Part shown: piece by piece, positions 8,393 to 18,495 of the stretch
How the letters are laid out: each line of letters begins with the position of its first letter
Numbering within the stretch: the stretch's first letter is position 1
DNA from: Peribacillus sp. FSL P2-0133
GTDB lineage: Bacteria > Bacillota > Bacilli > Bacillales > DSM-1321
NCBI RefSeq assembly: GCF_037975445.1
Contig: NZ_CP150254.1
Span: 5,578,001 to 5,642,000 of the forward strand
Direction: 5' to 3'
DNA length: 64,000 bases
Notes under the pieces: generated by a model
What the model was told of the DNA's origin: nothing
The model's database searches: none
Seen by the model: only the letters and a program-made list of their open reading frames with translations
Made by a program: the position numbers and the translations under genes

Positions 8393-9420
8393 GCTGTCAT
8401 CGTATTCAGCCACTTATTTGAAGACTGAACTTTGACTCCTTTATAATAATATTTCACGATGTCTTCATAGGTTTTACCTTCCCTGGCCATGCCATTAGCA
8501 CCGTATTGGCTCATTCCAACTCCGTGTCCGGATCCTTTTGTCGTGATGACAATCTGGTTGCCCTGACGCTCCCAGTCAAAATCGGATGATGTCAGCCCGA
8601 GCTTCTCACGAATCTGTTTTCCTGTCATTTTCTTTCCTGCGATTTCCACTACACCTACGCGATTACCTGATGTTCTTTCAATGACAGTCCCTATTGATGT
8701 TCCCGAAGAAAGACTTACACCCAGTTTTTTTTCAAAATCGGCAGTATCCACTACAACTTTATTATAAAATTTTGGTGATTCTTCTTTATCCCACGGACTG
8801 GATACACTTTTTAAATAGGGATAATCAGCTTGCCAATAGTCCTCGGAATTCTCCGTGTAGCCATTACTGGTCGAAAAAAAAGTGGCAGTAATCGGTTTTC
8901 CTTCATAGGTTAAAATTTGACCCGCAGTTTCTTTTATAGCCTTGTTAATTTTTTGCATCTTCGATTTATAATCAGAGCCCCACTGTTTTTTCAGCTCATC
9001 ATTATTCTTATAAACTTGGTGCATGACCGTATCGCTTACATCGGCACCATCCGGCAAGCCCAATCGACTTTCACTTATAAGCTGATTGACAATGTAAGTT
9101 CTCGCTGTCAATGCTTGAGCCTTCAGCGCTTCTTCTTCAAAATCCGCTGGCATTTCAGCTGCAACCACACCAGTCAAGTACGATTCAATCGGCAGTTTTT
9201 CAATCTTTTTTGCAGATGTTCGGTAAACGGCAACTTCTACGGAACTCATTTCATTTGCTGCTACCTCTTTACCCTCATTCTTCACTTTCTTTTCTAATTG
9301 TTCGGTCAACTGCCCACTTGTCTTATCATTTGAAAATGGAAGCACAAGCACTGCCGGAATCATGATAATTACGAATGCTACTGCTATGAATAGTACGATC
9401 ATCGGTTTGATTGCTTTCAA
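8383..9420 (-). CDS. spoIID: Stage II sporulation protein D, lytic transglycosylase SpoIID
   Basis: SpoIID (345 residues from the TTG start) cleaves denuded glycan strands in the mother cell, driving engulfment with SpoIIM/SpoIIP. It has one N-terminal membrane helix (KAIKPMIVLFIAVAF...) and the catalytic segment LTGVVAAEMPADFEEEALKA, whose Glu corresponds to the catalytic Glu of the B. subtilis enzyme, plus the C-terminal GSGHGVGMSQYGA motif. The TTG at 9420 has AGGGAGG nine bases upstream and gives the family length; the longer open frame to 9582 has no site. A sigma-E-like promoter lies 72-101 bp upstream. Confidence 0.94.
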   Translation of the reverse strand: MKAIKPMIVLFIAVAFVIIMIPAVLVLPFSNDKTSGQLTEQLEKKVKNEGKEVAANEMSSVEVAVYRTSAKKIEKLPIESYLTGVVAAEMPADFEEEALKAQALTARTYIVNQLISESRLGLPDGADVSDTVMHQVYKNNDELKKQWGSDYKSKMQKINKAIKETAGQILTYEGKPITATFFSTSNGYTENSEDYWQADYPYLKSVSSPWDKEESPKFYNKVVVDTADFEKKLGVSLSSGTSIGTVIERTSGNRVGVVEIAGKKMTGKQIREKLGLTSSDFDWERQGNQIVITTKGSGHGVGMSQYGANGMAREGKTYEDIVKYYYKGVKVQSSNKWLNTMTAKK

Positions 9421-9491
9421 ATTCCTGAGCCTCCCTACACTTGTTTTCTCTGCCGTATATAATCGTATCCAGCAGGTATCTTTACATAACA

Positions 9492-9521
9492 AATGTATGT
9501 CGAAGGACAAGCTTTTATGAA
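9492..9521 (-). promoter_or_regulatory. Sigma-E-like promoter of spoIID
   Basis: Minus strand TTCATAA (9515-9521), 15 bp, CATACATT (9492-9499). The -10 matches the sigma-E consensus CATACANT fully; the -35 is approximate. SpoIID is a classic sigma-E target, supporting the assignment. Confidence 0.6.
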
Positions 9522-9570
9522 TAGAAAAACGACATCTATTTAACTGTAGTCGATGAATCCCGATCAAGAC

Positions 9571-9613
9571 AAAAAAAACCATTCACAGTTCAATGACTCG
9601 AACGTGAATGGTT
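9571..9613 (-). terminator. murAA terminator
   Basis: A 9-bp outer stem (9578-9586 with 9604-9612) continues into a GTTC/GAAC inner stem and is followed on the minus strand by eight T. It lies just past the murAA stop and isolates spoIID. Confidence 0.88.
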
Positions 9614-9624
9614 CTATAAGCTAT

Positions 9625-10926
9625 TTATGCGTTTAAATCTGCAATTTTTTTTGTTTCAGCAGGTACATCTTCGTTAATACGTTCCACATCTGCACCTAGG
9701 GATGCCAATTTACCATGGAAATTCACGTACCCTCTGTCAAGATGCTTCAGTTCTGTAACACGTGTAATGCCATCTGCAACCAATCCAGTCAGGATGAGCG
9801 CTGCTGCGGCACGTAAATCTGTTGCAGCTACTTCAGCACCTTGAATGTTAGTTGGTCCATTAACGATAACGGAACGACCTTCTATTTTAATATTGGCATT
9901 CATGCGACGGAATTCCTCAACATGCATAAAACGGTTTTCGAAAACGGTCTCCGTAATCATACTTGTTCCTTCAGCACGCAGTAATAATGCCATCATTTGC
10001 GATTGCATATCAGTCGGGAAACCAGGATGCGGCATTGTTTTGATATCAATGGCCTTCAAGGTTTTTGGACCGATAACGCGTAATCCATCTTCTTCTTCAA
10101 GAATTTCAACGCCCATTTCCTCCATTTTAGCTATAAGGGAAGTAAGGTGTTCAGGTACAGCTCCTTGAACAAGAACATTGCCGCCAGTAAGAGCGGCCGC
10201 AGTCATGAATGTACCAGCTTCGATACGGTCAGGTATAATCGTATGTTCAGTGCCATATAATTTATCGACACCTTCGATTCTCATCGTACCAGTACCGGCA
10301 CCTCTGACTTTGGCACCCATTTTATTAAGGAGATTCGCAAGATCTACAATTTCAGGCTCTTTGGCCACATTTTCAAGAATAGTTATACCTTCAGCAAGTG
10401 TTGCTGCCATCATGATGTTTTCAGTGGCACCCACACTCGGGAAGTCAAGATACACTCTTGCACCCTTAAGTCTGCCTTCTACCTCGGCATCAATGAAACC
10501 ATTGCCGACCTTCACTTTTGCTCCCATCGCTTCAAAACCCTTTAAATGCTGGTCGATAGGACGTGATCCGATGGCACAGCCACCAGGAAGAGCAACGCGG
10601 GCCCGGCCATTCCTTGCTAGTAATGAGCCCATCACTAAAACGGAAGCTCTCATTTTACGTACATATTCAAATGGTGCTTCTTCTAATAACTCTCTTGATG
10701 CATCTACAGTTACTTGATTGTCATGAAAGGCAACATCTGCATTTAAGTTGCGCAATACTTCATTGATTGTATATACATCGGAGAGCGTAGGAACATCTTT
10801 AATGATACTTTTCCCATCACTTGCTAATAATGTTGCAGCGATAACTGGCAAAACGGCGTTTTTAGCACCTTCTACTTTAACTGTCCCGCTAAGCCTTTTT
10901 CCGCCGCGGACGATGATTTTTTCCAA
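9625..10926 (-). CDS. murAA: UDP-GlcNAc 1-carboxyvinyltransferase MurAA
   Basis: MurA (433 residues) transfers enolpyruvate from PEP to UDP-N-acetylglucosamine, the first committed step of peptidoglycan synthesis. The active-site loop [20 protein letters not shown] carries the catalytic Cys117, the residue alkylated by fosfomycin. It is the major paralogue by position (between ywmB and spoIID as in B. subtilis); a second MurA lies at 47941-49224. Its start has GGGG a short distance upstream. Confidence 0.97.
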   Translation of the reverse strand: MEKIIVRGGKRLSGTVKVEGAKNAVLPVIAATLLASDGKSIIKDVPTLSDVYTINEVLRNLNADVAFHDNQVTVDASRELLEEAPFEYVRKMRASVLVMGSLLARNGRARVALPGGCAIGSRPIDQHLKGFEAMGAKVKVGNGFIDAEVEGRLKGARVYLDFPSVGATENIMMAATLAEGITILENVAKEPEIVDLANLLNKMGAKVRGAGTGTMRIEGVDKLYGTEHTIIPDRIEAGTFMTAAALTGGNVLVQGAVPEHLTSLIAKMEEMGVEILEEEDGLRVIGPKTLKAIDIKTMPHPGFPTDMQSQMMALLLRAEGTSMITETVFENRFMHVEEFRRMNANIKIEGRSVIVNGPTNIQGAEVAATDLRAAAALILTGLVADGITRVTELKHLDRGYVNFHGKLASLGADVERINEDVPAETKKIADLNA

Positions 10927-10958
10927 AAGTATTCCCCTCCGCGTCCATTTTCTCTATA

Positions 10959-11708
10959 TTAATATTCAAACGTTATGATTGGTGTGCCAACTACAAAGTT
11001 CGTTCGGTCACCCAATCCTTCTGTCCGTAGCCCAAACTGCAAATTTAATTTTTCTTTTGTCAATGGTTGTTTAAACAAAGTTGAATGCGCAGATATAGAT
11101 GTAAAGTTTGTTTCATGCACACTCTCAATTTCCCTTGCTTGGAACATATCTAACAGGTCTTCAGTTTTAGAGTTTAAAACCGAATCCATATTATCATTGA
11201 TAGACCCTTTAATACAAGAAAAAATTGAAGGAGTTCCTATAAATAGGTCATTCACCCTGTTTTGGAACGTAGCAGTAAAAAATGCCGCATTGGCTTCCTT
11301 CCACTCTTTCCCCTCCACTTCGTAAATAACATAGGTAACTTTATCAAATTTCTCTTCCGTTGTCATTATTTTGATAGACTCGGTCAGACCTGAATCGACA
11401 TTGTAAGTTAACGCCTCAGCCTTCCAGCCGGAAGCATCATCTTTCCGGTGCCATTGAAATTGAGGGTATTTTCGTTTTAAAGCTGTAACTTCGCTTTCAA
11501 ACTCTTGTTTAGTTGTAATCTCTTTATTTATTTCTCTAGTGAGTACAGACCAATCCCCTATGTCCAAATCTTCATCTTTTTGTAACAGTCCCACCATTTT
11601 AACTATATCTGGTTTACTTTCTGCCACAATCGTACTATTCCCAATTAAAATCACCGTCAAACCGAGAAATACTATGTATGTTAACATTTTTTTGTTTAAA
11701 TTAAACAT
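10959..11708 (-). CDS. ywmB: YwmB family secreted/membrane-anchored protein
   Basis: This 249-residue protein starts with a signal peptide or anchor (about residues 8-27, ending near VAES) and belongs to the YwmB family (TATA-box-binding-like fold, DUF1779). GGGGAGGG precedes the ATG by seven bases. It lies 32 bp upstream of murAA, so co-transcription is likely. Its function is unknown; conservation in spore formers next to murAA suggests an envelope role, which is only inference. Confidence 0.85.
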   Translation of the reverse strand: MFNLNKKMLTYIVFLGLTVILIGNSTIVAESKPDIVKMVGLLQKDEDLDIGDWSVLTREINKEITTKQEFESEVTALKRKYPQFQWHRKDDASGWKAEALTYNVDSGLTESIKIMTTEEKFDKVTYVIYEVEGKEWKEANAAFFTATFQNRVNDLFIGTPSIFSCIKGSINDNMDSVLNSKTEDLLDMFQAREIESVHETNFTSISAHSTLFKQPLTKEKLNLQFGLRTEGLGDRTNFVVGTPIITFEY

Positions 11709-11868
11709 GTTAAATCCCTCCCCTTTTACACATTCTTTCCATAAGGAGAGAGATCATACTTCAAGTTTTCCGACAATTGGTGACAACTTCCCCTTAAACT
11801 GGCAGGAAGCAAAAGCGAATACAAGAGAGTAGAATCATATTTTGCTATAAGAAAACTCTCACAGCTTA

Positions 11869-12111
11869 TCAGTCATTACTAAACATATACGGAAGTTGGT
11901 TTGCAAATCCCAGGTAGTCGAGGAAGAAATTACTTACAACTGAACCGATGGCAACAGTTAATAAAATATATAAAACCCTGGCCTTGATGACCGAATTGGA
12001 TCTTAACATTTTATCAAAATGTAATGCCTGTAAAGCCCACCAGGTAACTGCGATGAAAAACAAGTGTGCAATAATCCCTGTTAAAGCCTGCTGTCCCATT
12101 GCTGAAAACAT
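11869..12111 (-). CDS. ywzB: YwzB family small membrane protein (DUF1146)
   Basis: An 80-residue protein with two membrane helices (about residues 5-25 and 48-66), matching the DUF1146/YwzB family in length and position. The ATG at 12111 (MFSAMGQQALTG) is chosen because AGGAGG lies seven bases upstream; an ATG six bases earlier would overlap that site. It lies 160 bp upstream of ywmB. Function unknown. Confidence 0.85.
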   Translation of the reverse strand: MFSAMGQQALTGIIAHLFFIAVTWWALQALHFDKMLRSNSVIKARVLYILLTVAIGSVVSNFFLDYLGFANQLPYMFSND

Positions 12112-12216
12112 GTACATACCTCCTAAAAGACACCCAAAGTCTATTCTAACACAAAACTCCTGCATATTTGGAATTTAAAAGGAAGAATTGCAAAATATCT
12201 TTTTAAAACTGTAAAT

Positions 12217-12245
12217 AGAGGCTTGATCCAATGGAACAAGCCTCT
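12217..12245 (-). terminator. nuo operon terminator
   Basis: A perfect 9-bp stem (12217-12225 with 12237-12245) lies just past the nuoN stop. The following minus-strand bases are AT-rich rather than a pure T run. Confidence 0.7.
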
Positions 12246-12260
12246 GATACAGGCATTATA

Positions 12261-13787
12261 TCATTTACTCGAAATAAAGTCTGTAAATTCGCCAAATTGA
12301 TCATGAATAAAATCAAAGGCAATATTTGGCGCCACCCCGAAAAGAATGGTGCCTATCACGCAAATGATCAACACGGCGTAAAGACCCGGACGAATTTTAA
12401 TGACCTTCTCCGAATGAATGGGTCGGAAAAAGACCTGCACCAATAATCCGAAATAATACACATAGGAAACAATGGTTCCTGCAATCATGATTCCCGCAAG
12501 GACAAAATGTCCAGGCTCCGTTATGAATGTTCCTAGAAAAATATTGAGTTTGCCAATGAAACCTGTCGTCCCGGGAATTCCAGCAAGCGCCAGGATAAAT
12601 ACGGTGAATGCCATGGCAAGATACGGTGATTTCCTCCCCAGCCCTGCAAGAATGCTAATATCTTCTGACCCACTTTGACTGGAGAGCAGCTGAATGACTG
12701 CAAATACACCTATATTCATCAATACATAAGCCATTAGATAAAACCAAACAGTATCCAGCAAGAAATATCCCCCGCCCAATGTTGCCACTGCTACAAGCAG
12801 GTAACCCGCATGGGCGATGCTTGAATAGGCGAACAATCGTTTTAAATTTTGCTGCCTTAACGCAACCACATTTCCAATGATGATCGTCAGCCCCGCCAAT
12901 GAAGCTATATAGATATTATTCTTTTCCAAAAAGTCGAGCGCTCCGAACGTATCACCCGAAGCTGTTAGGAATAACGAGAGAAAAATGCGCAGGATGATGA
13001 TGAAACCCGCCATTTTCGAAATTACACTCAAGAAGGCTGTGACCGGTGTCGGTGCCCCCTCATAGACATCCGGCGCCCACATATGAAATGGGGCGGCAGC
13101 TATCTTGAAGGATACACCGACAAATACCATGAAGAAAGCGAGTCCCATAATGTATTGCAGCTGGCCGTCCGTCATTGCAGCCATCGTCCGGCTCATTTCG
13201 CCTAGATTGACGGAACCGGTCACTCCATATAAATAGCTCATTCCAAATAAAGTGATCGCTGTGGAAATGCCTCCGTTTATCACATACTTCATGGACGCTT
13301 CGTTGGACTTTCGATCATGCTTGCGTATTCCGACCAATATATAAGATGAAAGTGAAAGAAGTTCCAGTCCAACGAACAGCGTTATCAAATCACCGCTTGA
13401 GGACATGACCATCGCTCCAAGCAAAGCGGTCAGGAACAGGTAATAAAATTCCCCCCGGTGCTCCCGCAGCCCCTCTTGCGGTTCATATCCTTCAGCCAGA
13501 AGGATGATTAGGGCCGCTCCGAATAAAAGCAGCAGCTTAAAAGCTTTTGCAAATGAATCTAAACGAAACGTATCGGATAAGATACTGACCGTCTCAAAGG
13601 ATAGCAGGCTAATTAGTGACAAACATGCCAAAATGATTCCGGTTAACGCGAGCCATGCCAGTTTTCTCCGATCAAAGTGCTTCGGCCAGAATAGATCCAA
13701 TATCGAAAGAAACATGGCCGTTCCAAGGATGATGAATTCCGGCATCATCGCTCCCCAATCATAAGAAAGCATCGTGTTCCAATCCAT
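12261..13787 (-). CDS. nuoN: Complex I subunit NuoN
   Basis: NuoN (508 residues) is an antiporter-like membrane subunit of NADH-quinone oxidoreductase, one of three proton-translocating modules. About 14 hydrophobic helices are visible, with the conserved membrane Glu in TLFVGLELLSLSSYIL and buried Lys residues such as KMAGFIII. It is last in the operon, three bases after nuoM, and followed by a hairpin. Confidence 0.96.
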   Translation of the reverse strand: MDWNTMLSYDWGAMMPEFIILGTAMFLSILDLFWPKHFDRRKLAWLALTGIILACLSLISLLSFETVSILSDTFRLDSFAKAFKLLLLFGAALIILLAEGYEPQEGLREHRGEFYYLFLTALLGAMVMSSSGDLITLFVGLELLSLSSYILVGIRKHDRKSNEASMKYVINGGISTAITLFGMSYLYGVTGSVNLGEMSRTMAAMTDGQLQYIMGLAFFMVFVGVSFKIAAAPFHMWAPDVYEGAPTPVTAFLSVISKMAGFIIILRIFLSLFLTASGDTFGALDFLEKNNIYIASLAGLTIIIGNVVALRQQNLKRLFAYSSIAHAGYLLVAVATLGGGYFLLDTVWFYLMAYVLMNIGVFAVIQLLSSQSGSEDISILAGLGRKSPYLAMAFTVFILALAGIPGTTGFIGKLNIFLGTFITEPGHFVLAGIMIAGTIVSYVYYFGLLVQVFFRPIHSEKVIKIRPGLYAVLIICVIGTILFGVAPNIAFDFIHDQFGEFTDFISSK

Positions 13788-13790
13788 CCT

Positions 13791-15314
13791 TCATCGCCCC
13801 CCTAGAGCTAGCATCATGGCTTCAATCGTTCCTTGAAGAGGCCCGCCTAACAAATTTGGGTATACCCCGACAGTTATTATCAAACCGAGAAGAACCAATG
13901 CCGGCAAAAACTCCCAGCCCCTAAGGTCCCGTTTCTCTGCTTCTATCAAGCTATCATTTTTTCCAAAAGTCATCAGCATGACCGCCCTCAGTACATAAAC
14001 AGCGGTTAATACCAGCCCTATCACACCTATTGCCGCAAGCAACGGCTGACTTTTGAATAAGCCAAGAAATACCATGAATTCACTGATGAAGCCGGACATG
14101 CCGGGCAAACCGAGTGAAGCCAGCCCGCTAGCTAACATAAATCCTGAAAAAATCGGCATCGACTTGGCCAATCCCCCAAGCTTAGGAAGCATCGTGGTTC
14201 CCGTCCGCTCATACAACACTCCCACCAGGAAAAACAACAAAGCGGCAATTAGCCCGTGTGAGATGACTTGAAAAATAGCTCCCTGAATGCCCGCTTCATT
14301 CAAGGCTCCCAGCCCCATCATGACTATACCCATATGTGAGATTGACGAGTAAGCTAAAACGAGCTTGAAATCCGTTTGTACCAACGCTAGAAATGCACCA
14401 TATAAAAAACTGAGGACCCCAAACAGGACAATGGTAAAGGCCAAGCTTTTATATTGTTCAGGAAATATCCCCATTCCAAACCGGATGATTCCATATGCCC
14501 CTATTTTCAATAGGACACCCGCATGTATCATGACTATGGATGGAGGTGCTTCTGCATGGACCCGCACCATCCAGCTGTGAAGGGGAAAGACGGGCAGCTT
14601 TATCGCAAATGCAACGAGAAAGGCGAGACATAAACCATATTTCATCGAACCGGATATGGGTGCAAAAAGCGAAACACCGCCCATTGTCATCATCTGTGTC
14701 AATGCCGCAATGTTAGTCGTACCTGTCCTGGCAAACAAAATCAAAATGGCCACCAATAAAACAGCCGAACCAATGCCATTATAAATCAGAAAACTATAAG
14801 AAGCTTTCTCCCTCTCCAGAAAGCCCCATCTACCAATTAAAAAGAAAGCAGGAATCAATGTCATTTCAAAAAAGATGAAAAAAAGGATCAAATTTTCTGC
14901 CGTGAAGACACCGAGCATCCCGATCTCCAGGATCAAAAATAACAAATAATACCCTTTCCAATCTTTTTTTATATAAATGGACGCGATTGCGGCCAGTGAT
15001 GAAATGATTGTTGTCAGTAATATGAAGATGAGGCTTAATCCATCCAGCCCCAACTCAAAGTCAACCGTGAAGAGCTTGGGATCATACATCTCCAAGTTCC
15101 CAAACCTGATCCAATTCAACTTAATGTCAAATAAGGATAGGGCCACACCCGAATAATATTGGCTGCATAGAAAGAACGAGAGGAAAAGGGGAGGCAGTGT
15201 TCCGAAAAAGCCAAATTGTTTAATCGTCCTTTCCTCTTTTTTCGGCATAAGGGCAACCATCACTATGCCCAGCAGCGGTGAAAACACTAAAAGCGAGAGC
15301 AAATAGACATTCAT
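13791..15314 (-). CDS. nuoM: Complex I subunit NuoM
   Basis: NuoM (507 residues) is the second antiporter-like proton-pumping subunit. The key membrane Glu is visible in LILFFIFFEMTLIPAFFLIG and the conserved Lys in FAIKLPVFPLHSWM. Its start overlaps the nuoL stop by four bases, so translation is coupled. Confidence 0.97.
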   Translation of the reverse strand: MNVYLLSLLVFSPLLGIVMVALMPKKEERTIKQFGFFGTLPPLFLSFFLCSQYYSGVALSLFDIKLNWIRFGNLEMYDPKLFTVDFELGLDGLSLIFILLTTIISSLAAIASIYIKKDWKGYYLLFLILEIGMLGVFTAENLILFFIFFEMTLIPAFFLIGRWGFLEREKASYSFLIYNGIGSAVLLVAILILFARTGTTNIAALTQMMTMGGVSLFAPISGSMKYGLCLAFLVAFAIKLPVFPLHSWMVRVHAEAPPSIVMIHAGVLLKIGAYGIIRFGMGIFPEQYKSLAFTIVLFGVLSFLYGAFLALVQTDFKLVLAYSSISHMGIVMMGLGALNEAGIQGAIFQVISHGLIAALLFFLVGVLYERTGTTMLPKLGGLAKSMPIFSGFMLASGLASLGLPGMSGFISEFMVFLGLFKSQPLLAAIGVIGLVLTAVYVLRAVMLMTFGKNDSLIEAEKRDLRGWEFLPALVLLGLIITVGVYPNLLGGPLQGTIEAMMLALGGR

Positions 15315-17182
15315 CTTAGATACCCCCCAGTCACTGCAAAAATCACCAACAGTACCGCAAGTCCCAGAAAGGCTATCATGCCATATTGCTGTACCTGTCC
15401 CGTTTGCAGTTTAGACCCTATTTTCCCCAATCCTTCTATTGAACTTGTTACAGTGGAAACCAGGCCACCGATAATGAACCTTTCAATATAAGATAGGAAT
15501 ATACTAAAGCCTTTGATTGCATAACCTGCAGTAAGGTGGTAAATCTCATCTATATAATACTTATTTTCCAAAACCCTATATACCCCGGAGTTTTCTTTGA
15601 CAAGCCATTCCCGAGGTAACTTCTTTTTAGCGTATATCATATAAGCAAGGTATATCCCGGCCAGCGATACAAGCACGGCCATCAACATGATCCAAACGGG
15701 CCCCTCACTATGGCTGGCGCCTAGAAGAGTTTCATTTCCCTCCACAAGCCACTCCCCAAGGAAAGTTCCAAACCACGGTGTTTGGAAATACCCACCGATT
15801 ACAGCAAGCAACGCCAATGCGAGCATCGGAATTAACATGATGGAAGGTGATTCCTTGACCTGTTTTACTTGACTGCGCGAGTCGCCTGCAAATATCATGA
15901 AAAACAGCCGGAACATATAAAACGCAGTTAAAAAGGAGGTAACCACCGCTAGACCAAACAATATATAACTACCATTCTCCCAGGCAGCCATCAGAATTTC
16001 ATCTTTACTGAAAAAACCCGAGAGCAACGGAAACCCCGATATCGCCAAAGTGCCAGTCAAGAACAGCGGCCCAGTCCAATTCAACTTACCCCATAGACCG
16101 CCCATCTTTTCCATATCCTGTGTATGTATAGCGTGAATAACACTGCCTGCCGCCAAAAACAGCAATGCTTTAAAAAAGGCATGGGTCATTAAATGAAACA
16201 CCCCGGCCACATATCCCGAAGTACCCAAAGCAAGCATCATAAAACCGAGCTGAGAGATTGTCGAATAGGCCAATACACGCTTAACATCCTTTTGCACTAT
16301 GGCAATGCTTGCGGCAAATATGGCTGTAATTCCACCTGTTATTGCTACGACCTGCATCGCAGCAGAACTAGCCATAAATAACGGAAACATGGCCGCCACC
16401 AGGTAAACCCCTGCAGCAACCATGGTTGCTGCGTGTATCAATGCGGAAACCGGAGTCGGGCCTTCCATTGCATCCGGAAGCCATGTGTGAAGCGGAAATT
16501 GTCCAGACTTCCCAACCGCACCGATAAAAATCAAAATAGCGATTAAAGTCAGTTTTCCACTTGATATCATGCCCGATTGAACGGCTTGAAAGATCTCTCC
16601 ATATTCAAAGCTGCCTGTTTCCCAGAATAGAAGAATGATGCCGATTAAGAGCCCTACATCCCCAATCCTGGTCATGATGAATGCCTTCTTCGCTGCAGCC
16701 TTAGCTTCCAGTTTATAAAAGTAAAACCCGATGAGCAGGAAAGAACCCACCCCGACCAATTCCCAGAAGATATAAAGCTGTAATAAATTAGGTGCCATGA
16801 CTAGACCAAGCATGGCAAAGGTGAAGAAGCCCAGATAAGCATAAAAAATGGAGAATCGCACTTCACCCTTCATATACCCCTTCGAATATATCTGGACAAG
16901 CAGGCTGACAAGGGAAACGATCACAAGCATCAAGGCATTAAGCTGATTGATTTCGAATCCGGCTGTAAGTTGTGTCCCTCCGAAGGAAAGCCAATCTATC
17001 GATATATTATAAGTAGGTTCTTTAAATCGTTCTATCAGGACAAGCAACGATAAAACAAACGAAGCCAATGTACATATTATTCCTATAAAAGCCCCTCGTT
17101 CCCGCAACCGCCCGCCTGATAGAAGCAGAACCAGAAACGTGACGAGTGGAAAGATCGGTATGAGCCATGCGTGCTCCATCAT
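15311..17182 (-). CDS. nuoL: Complex I subunit NuoL
   Basis: NuoL (623 residues) is the distal antiporter-like subunit with the long lateral C-terminal helix that spans the membrane arm. Motifs include LYIFWELVGVGSFLLIGFY (pump Glu) and GKSGQFPLHTWLPDAMEGP. Its length is normal. It begins 34 bp after nuoK with GGGG upstream. Confidence 0.97.
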   Translation of the reverse strand: MMEHAWLIPIFPLVTFLVLLLSGGRLRERGAFIGIICTLASFVLSLLVLIERFKEPTYNISIDWLSFGGTQLTAGFEINQLNALMLVIVSLVSLLVQIYSKGYMKGEVRFSIFYAYLGFFTFAMLGLVMAPNLLQLYIFWELVGVGSFLLIGFYFYKLEAKAAAKKAFIMTRIGDVGLLIGIILLFWETGSFEYGEIFQAVQSGMISSGKLTLIAILIFIGAVGKSGQFPLHTWLPDAMEGPTPVSALIHAATMVAAGVYLVAAMFPLFMASSAAMQVVAITGGITAIFAASIAIVQKDVKRVLAYSTISQLGFMMLALGTSGYVAGVFHLMTHAFFKALLFLAAGSVIHAIHTQDMEKMGGLWGKLNWTGPLFLTGTLAISGFPLLSGFFSKDEILMAAWENGSYILFGLAVVTSFLTAFYMFRLFFMIFAGDSRSQVKQVKESPSIMLIPMLALALLAVIGGYFQTPWFGTFLGEWLVEGNETLLGASHSEGPVWIMLMAVLVSLAGIYLAYMIYAKKKLPREWLVKENSGVYRVLENKYYIDEIYHLTAGYAIKGFSIFLSYIERFIIGGLVSTVTSSIEGLGKIGSKLQTGQVQQYGMIAFLGLAVLLVIFAVTGGYLR

Positions 17183-17216
17183 CGTATCAAATCCCCTTCT
17201 TCATTTATATAAACCT

Positions 17217-17531
17217 TCAATTCTTCATTATTTCCATTTCATCGACATTGACCGTCTTCCGATTGCGATAAAGGGACATTAGTATAGCCAGCCCTACAGC
17301 TGCCTCGGCCGCAGCAATCGTAATCGTGAATAAGGAAAAAACTTGACCCGTAATGGATGGCGTTACCCCGAATTTACTGAAGGCGACTAAATTGATATTC
17401 GCGGCGTTCAGCATCAGCTCGATTGAAATCAAAACAATGACCGCATTTCTTTTCGTCAAGGCACCATACAGCCCTATACAAAATAAAACGAGTGCCAATA
17501 CAAGGTAAGCCGACAAGGGAACTCCCGTCAT
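17217..17531 (-). CDS. nuoK: Complex I subunit NuoK
   Basis: NuoK (104 residues) is a three-helix membrane subunit carrying two conserved Glu residues in the proton path, here in [16 protein letters not shown] and [12 protein letters not shown]. It overlaps nuoJ by four bases. Confidence 0.96.
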   Translation of the reverse strand: MTGVPLSAYLVLALVLFCIGLYGALTKRNAVIVLISIELMLNAANINLVAFSKFGVTPSITGQVFSLFTITIAAAEAAVGLAILMSLYRNRKTVNVDEMEIMKN

Positions 17532-18046
17532 GATCGATCTCCCTCCTCATCATCTTTTTTAGCCAATACGATGGCACCGACTAAAGCAACAAGCAGGAGT
17601 ACCGACATCACTTCAAATGGAATCACATATTTTGAAAAAAGTTCGATTCCTATTTGCTTTGTATTTTCCTCATGCAAGGCCGTTGGCTGTACAGGTATAT
17701 CCAGATTATAAATCCCCAGATAAACCGCCACGGCGAATCCAGCAATCGCTGCGAGCAAGGAAAATTTCCCCCAGCCCCCTTTAGCAGGTGCATCATTTTC
17801 CTGGTGCTTTGTCAGCATAATCCCGAATAGCATCACGATCGTGATTGCCCCTGAATAAATAAGGATTTGGACAATGGCGACAAACTCAGCCGAAAGCAAC
17901 ATATAAATGCCTGCAATGCCCAAGAAAGTAAAAACAAGTGCAATTACCATGTGCACCACTTTTGTTAAGGTAATCAGCAGCACCCCGCCTAATATCGCGA
18001 CGAGTGCCAAACCAATAAAGGCAATTAATTCACCCGACAAACTCAT
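17528..18046 (-). CDS. nuoJ: Complex I subunit NuoJ
   Basis: NuoJ (172 residues) is a five-helix membrane subunit beside NuoK, with the typical [19 protein letters not shown] segment. It overlaps nuoI and nuoK by four bases on either side. A highly charged [10 protein letters not shown] tail ends the protein. Confidence 0.95.
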   Translation of the reverse strand: MSLSGELIAFIGLALVAILGGVLLITLTKVVHMVIALVFTFLGIAGIYMLLSAEFVAIVQILIYSGAITIVMLFGIMLTKHQENDAPAKGGWGKFSLLAAIAGFAVAVYLGIYNLDIPVQPTALHEENTKQIGIELFSKYVIPFEVMSVLLLVALVGAIVLAKKDDEEGDRS

Positions 18047-18462
18047 ACTTTATTCACCTTCCGGATATTTTCATCATTTTCATCCAGCCACTCCAGATTT
18101 TTAAATAGATGATCACGGCTATACTCTGCCAGCTCAAATTGATTCGTCATCACGATCGCTTCTGTAGGGCAGACCTCCGTACATAAATCACATAAAATGC
18201 AAATCTCGAAATTGATGTCATACGTATCGATGATTTTCCCTTTTTTCGATGGGTCCGGATGTTTCTTACCAGTTAATTGAATACAATCCGTTGGACAAAT
18301 CGTCACGCATTGATTGCATACAATACACTTTTCAGGATAGAATTTTTGGATTCCGCGGAATCGGTCAGGGAGCGGAAGCGGCTCATTCGGGTAGTCATAG
18401 GTCACTTTTTTCCTCGTCAAGTTCTTTAATGTATAGGTTAAACCTTTTGCTAAACCAAGCAT
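18043..18462 (-). CDS. nuoI: Complex I subunit NuoI
   Basis: NuoI (139 residues) carries two [4Fe-4S] clusters (N6a and N6b) that pass electrons toward NuoB. Both ferredoxin motifs are intact: CIVCNQCVTICP and CILCDLCTEVCP. It starts 33 bp after nuoH. Confidence 0.97.
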   Translation of the reverse strand: MLGLAKGLTYTLKNLTRKKVTYDYPNEPLPLPDRFRGIQKFYPEKCIVCNQCVTICPTDCIQLTGKKHPDPSKKGKIIDTYDINFEICILCDLCTEVCPTEAIVMTNQFELAEYSRDHLFKNLEWLDENDENIRKVNKV

Positions 18463-18495
18463 ATAAATCCCTCGCTTTCCGACCAGCTTATGTTT